Shown one piece after another: positions 6,141 through 7,413 of a stretch of DNA of 7,413 nucleotides; within the stretch, counting starts at the first letter, position 1; each line of letters starts with the position of its first letter. This DNA is from an uncultured Pseudomonadota bacterium (GTDB lineage Bacteria > Bdellovibrionota_B > Oligoflexia > Oligoflexales > CAILAO01), in contig CAILAO010000145.1 of NCBI GenBank assembly GCA_903832105.1, positions 1-7,413 of the forward strand, read 5' to 3'. The position numbers and the translations under genes are program-made. The notes below the pieces were generated by a model. That model saw nothing but the letters and a program-made list of their open reading frames with translations, ran no database searches and had not been told where the DNA came from.

Positions 6141-7178
6141 GTGCCTGATCAAGAACTCAAGCAAGACTCTTTACCTATTTGGCCAAATGATTGGTATGTC
6201 TTTTCTGGGGGATTAGTAAAAGGTCCAATGACTGCGGAGGATGCTTTTGGCGAAAAACCAACCTTTGAAGGCATGAAGCAGAAAGAGCATGGTGACTCGG
6301 AGGTTCTAGTTAGCCGCAAAGGCTTCAGTCAGTGGTATCCACGGCAAGATCTTGCTGCGCTTTATCAGTTAGGTGCGAGTCATGTTAAAAGTGTAACAAA
6401 TGAGCTGCAAAAGCTTGAATCCATGCTGAGGCCTACCCCAAAAACTCCGGGGCCTGTGGTCACAACACCAGTTGTTCCGGTTGTGCCGGGCGCGTCAGCC
6501 ACGATGCAGGCCACGACGTCCCCTGTCGTAGCCAAGGCAGTCTCTCCGATAAATGAACCTGTAAAGCCTTTGGTTCAAAGGAAACAAGTTTTACCCCAAT
6601 ATAAAGGGAGTGCGCAAAAGTTCACCCAAAAGCCAGGACAGAAAGGTGTAAAGACTTCTGAGGCACAGTTCCAAAAGACACAAGGAGTCAGGGGGCAAAA
6701 AACGTCCAAGAAATCAGCCCCTCCTGAAACCATAAGTACGACTAGAGCCATAGAAACAAAGAAACCGCGATCGTTAACGCAAGAATACTTTTCGTTAAAG
6801 GGCCGTTTTCGGCTAGGAAGGATAACAAATCCTTTTATCGCTCTGATGGAAGGGCTGCTCTCCTTTGGTGTTTATTGGTGGTTTTGGTTTTCAAGAACAA
6901 TCAAGGAAGTTAATTGGCATATGACGGGACAATACGCTTCTAAAGACATGCCGAGGCTTTGGCTTGCAGCGATCCCATTTATGCATTTTTTCATGACTTA
7001 TCGGTTAGCTGATGCCGTTCGAAAGGCTGAAGAGCAGAATCACTATCGAACTATTATGCCCTGGTTTGCGACGGTTCTCGCGGTTTTTCCGCCATTCACC
7101 ATGTTTTATGTTCAGGGCACCTTAAATAGGCATTGGCGGCTGCATGTAAGACATGTCATGAAGCAGAAAATATCTTAG
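6141..7178 (+). CDS. GYF_2-like / DUF4234-like membrane protein of unknown function (345 aa)
   Basis: The protein has three parts, numbered from the GTG at 6141. Residues about 18-77 resemble a GYF_2 (DUF4339) domain: WYVFSGG, then GPMTAED, then VLVSRKGFSQWYPRQDL. In such domains the W/Y, G-P and late W residues form a small fold thought to bind peptides. Residues about 94-217 are a Pro/Thr/Val-rich then Lys/Gln-rich linker, probably disordered. Residues about 219-345 resemble DUF4234, with NPFIALMEGLLSFGVYWWFWF (231-251, membrane segment 1), further segments at about 271-289 and 304-325, and the closing LNRHW. There is no signal peptide, so the N-terminal domain probably faces the cytoplasm. 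It diverges from the operon. Its TAG stop is formed by the TA target duplication plus the first G of the element at 7179. Starts at 6078 (366 aa) or 6057 (373 aa) remain possible. Domain names are from remembered patterns and the function is unknown. Confidence 0.85.
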   Translation: MPDQELKQDSLPIWPNDWYVFSGGLVKGPMTAEDAFGEKPTFEGMKQKEHGDSEVLVSRKGFSQWYPRQDLAALYQLGASHVKSVTNELQKLESMLRPTPKTPGPVVTTPVVPVVPGASATMQATTSPVVAKAVSPINEPVKPLVQRKQVLPQYKGSAQKFTQKPGQKGVKTSEAQFQKTQGVRGQKTSKKSAPPETISTTRAIETKKPRSLTQEYFSLKGRFRLGRITNPFIALMEGLLSFGVYWWFWFSRTIKEVNWHMTGQYASKDMPRLWLAAIPFMHFFMTYRLADAVRKAEEQNHYRTIMPWFATVLAVFPPFTMFYVQGTLNRHWRLHVRHVMKQKIS

Positions 7179-7189
7179 GGCGTGTACTC
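7175..7189 (+). repeat. Left terminal inverted repeat of the foldback element (with flank)
   Basis: TTAGGGCGTGTACTC is perfectly repeated in inverted orientation at 7398-7412. It includes the TAG stop codon of the upstream gene (7176-7178). Confidence 0.85.
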
Positions 7190-7409
7190 GATTAGCTCGA
7201 AACCATTCTAGTGCTTAGACTTAATCGTCGTCATCATCTTGCGGCCTAACCATGATCTCTTTCGGAGTACTTTAGCTTGGCCAACTGGCTTTGTCGTGAA
7301 TTAGTTGAAGATCTTGGCGAGAAAGCTAAAGTTTCAGAGAAAAGATCACGTTTATGCCTTAAGAGTAAGCAGAAGTCGACGTCTACGATTCTAAATTGAG
7401 TACACGCCC
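7179..7409 (+). mobile_element. 231-bp foldback MITE-like element with TA duplication
   Basis: The ends are perfect inverted repeats: GGGCGTGTACTC at 7179-7190 region start and GAGTACACGCCC at 7398-7409, extending to 15 bp (TTAGGGCGTGTACTC) with the flanks. The element is bounded by TA on both sides (7176-7177 and 7410-7411), as expected for an IS630/Tc1-mariner-like or some IS5-like insertions. Its two halves are imperfect inverted copies of each other. For example ACTTTAGCTT (7269-7278) is perfectly repeated inverted as AAGCTAAAGT (7323-7332), and 7251-7278 pairs with 7323-7350 at most positions, leaving a loop of about 44 nt. No intact transposase is present, so it is non-autonomous. A diverged copy lies at 1-92. 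As RNA it would form a long hairpin right after the upstream stop codon and may act as a terminator or 3' end stabiliser (inference). The element family is not recognised. Confidence 0.7.
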
Positions 7410-7412
7410 TAA
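7398..7412 (-). repeat. Right terminal inverted repeat of the foldback element (with flank)
   Basis: GAGTACACGCCCTAA is the exact inverse complement of 7175-7189. The TA at 7410-7411 is the second copy of the presumed target duplication. Only two more bases of flanking DNA are visible before the window ends. Confidence 0.85.
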
Positions 7413-7413
7413 A

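Noticed and set aside
7256..7399. 47-codon open frame inside the foldback element as a gene.
   Set aside because: No ATG, no convincing ribosome-binding site, and the equivalent part of the left copy lies outside the window, so conservation cannot be judged; kept only as a possible relic.
1..7413. Composite transposon made of the two flanking repeat copies.
   Set aside because: The copies are unequally diverged and carry no transposase, and the genes between them look like ordinary chromosomal genes with no resistance or transfer functions.

Overview
The window is chromosomal DNA of moderate GC from a Gram-negative bacterium. A predatory or deltaproteobacterial-type lineage (Bdellovibrionota or Myxococcota) is the best guess. 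The pointers are an outer-membrane beta-barrel protein of the myxobacterial/bdellovibrio type, a probable lipoprotein, and a GYF_2-like plus DUF4234-like membrane protein. The assignment is inference from family distribution, as no marker gene is present.

Layout from left to right: (1) positions 1-92 hold a truncated, diverged copy of a short repeat element. (2) 128-868 (-) is a small secreted protein, probably a lipoprotein. (3) 869-1055 is intergenic, with a 10-bp-stem hairpin lying just past marC on the minus strand. (4) 1056-5982 (-) is a compact four-gene run, transcribed in the order aldehyde-dehydrogenase-like protein, phosphoglucomutase/phosphomannomutase, outer-membrane beta-barrel protein, MarC-family membrane protein. 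Its gaps are 21, 55 and 9 nt and I see no terminator inside it, so it is probably one operon. (5) 5983-6140 is a divergent promoter region. It carries a good sigma70-type promoter facing right (TTGGCA, 17 bp, TATCAT) and weaker -10 candidates facing left. (6) 6141-7178 (+) is a membrane protein with a GYF_2-like N-terminus, a long low-complexity linker and a DUF4234-like C-terminus. (7) 7179-7409 is a complete 231-bp foldback element with perfect terminal inverted repeats and a TA duplication, inserted exactly in the stop codon of that gene.

Only the phosphohexomutase has a clear metabolic role (interconversion of hexose 1- and 6-phosphates). Its operon partner has the aldehyde dehydrogenase fold and keeps the nucleophilic cysteine, but has lost most other catalytic and NAD-binding residues. 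It may be a pseudoenzyme or a repurposed thiol enzyme. The last two operon genes encode envelope proteins, so the operon mixes sugar phosphate metabolism with envelope functions.

The least ordinary features are the degenerate dehydrogenase, and the pair of related repeat elements that lie in inverted orientation at the two ends of the window. Each lies immediately downstream of a gene and in the same orientation relative to it. No RNA genes, CRISPR arrays, defence genes or intact transposases were seen.
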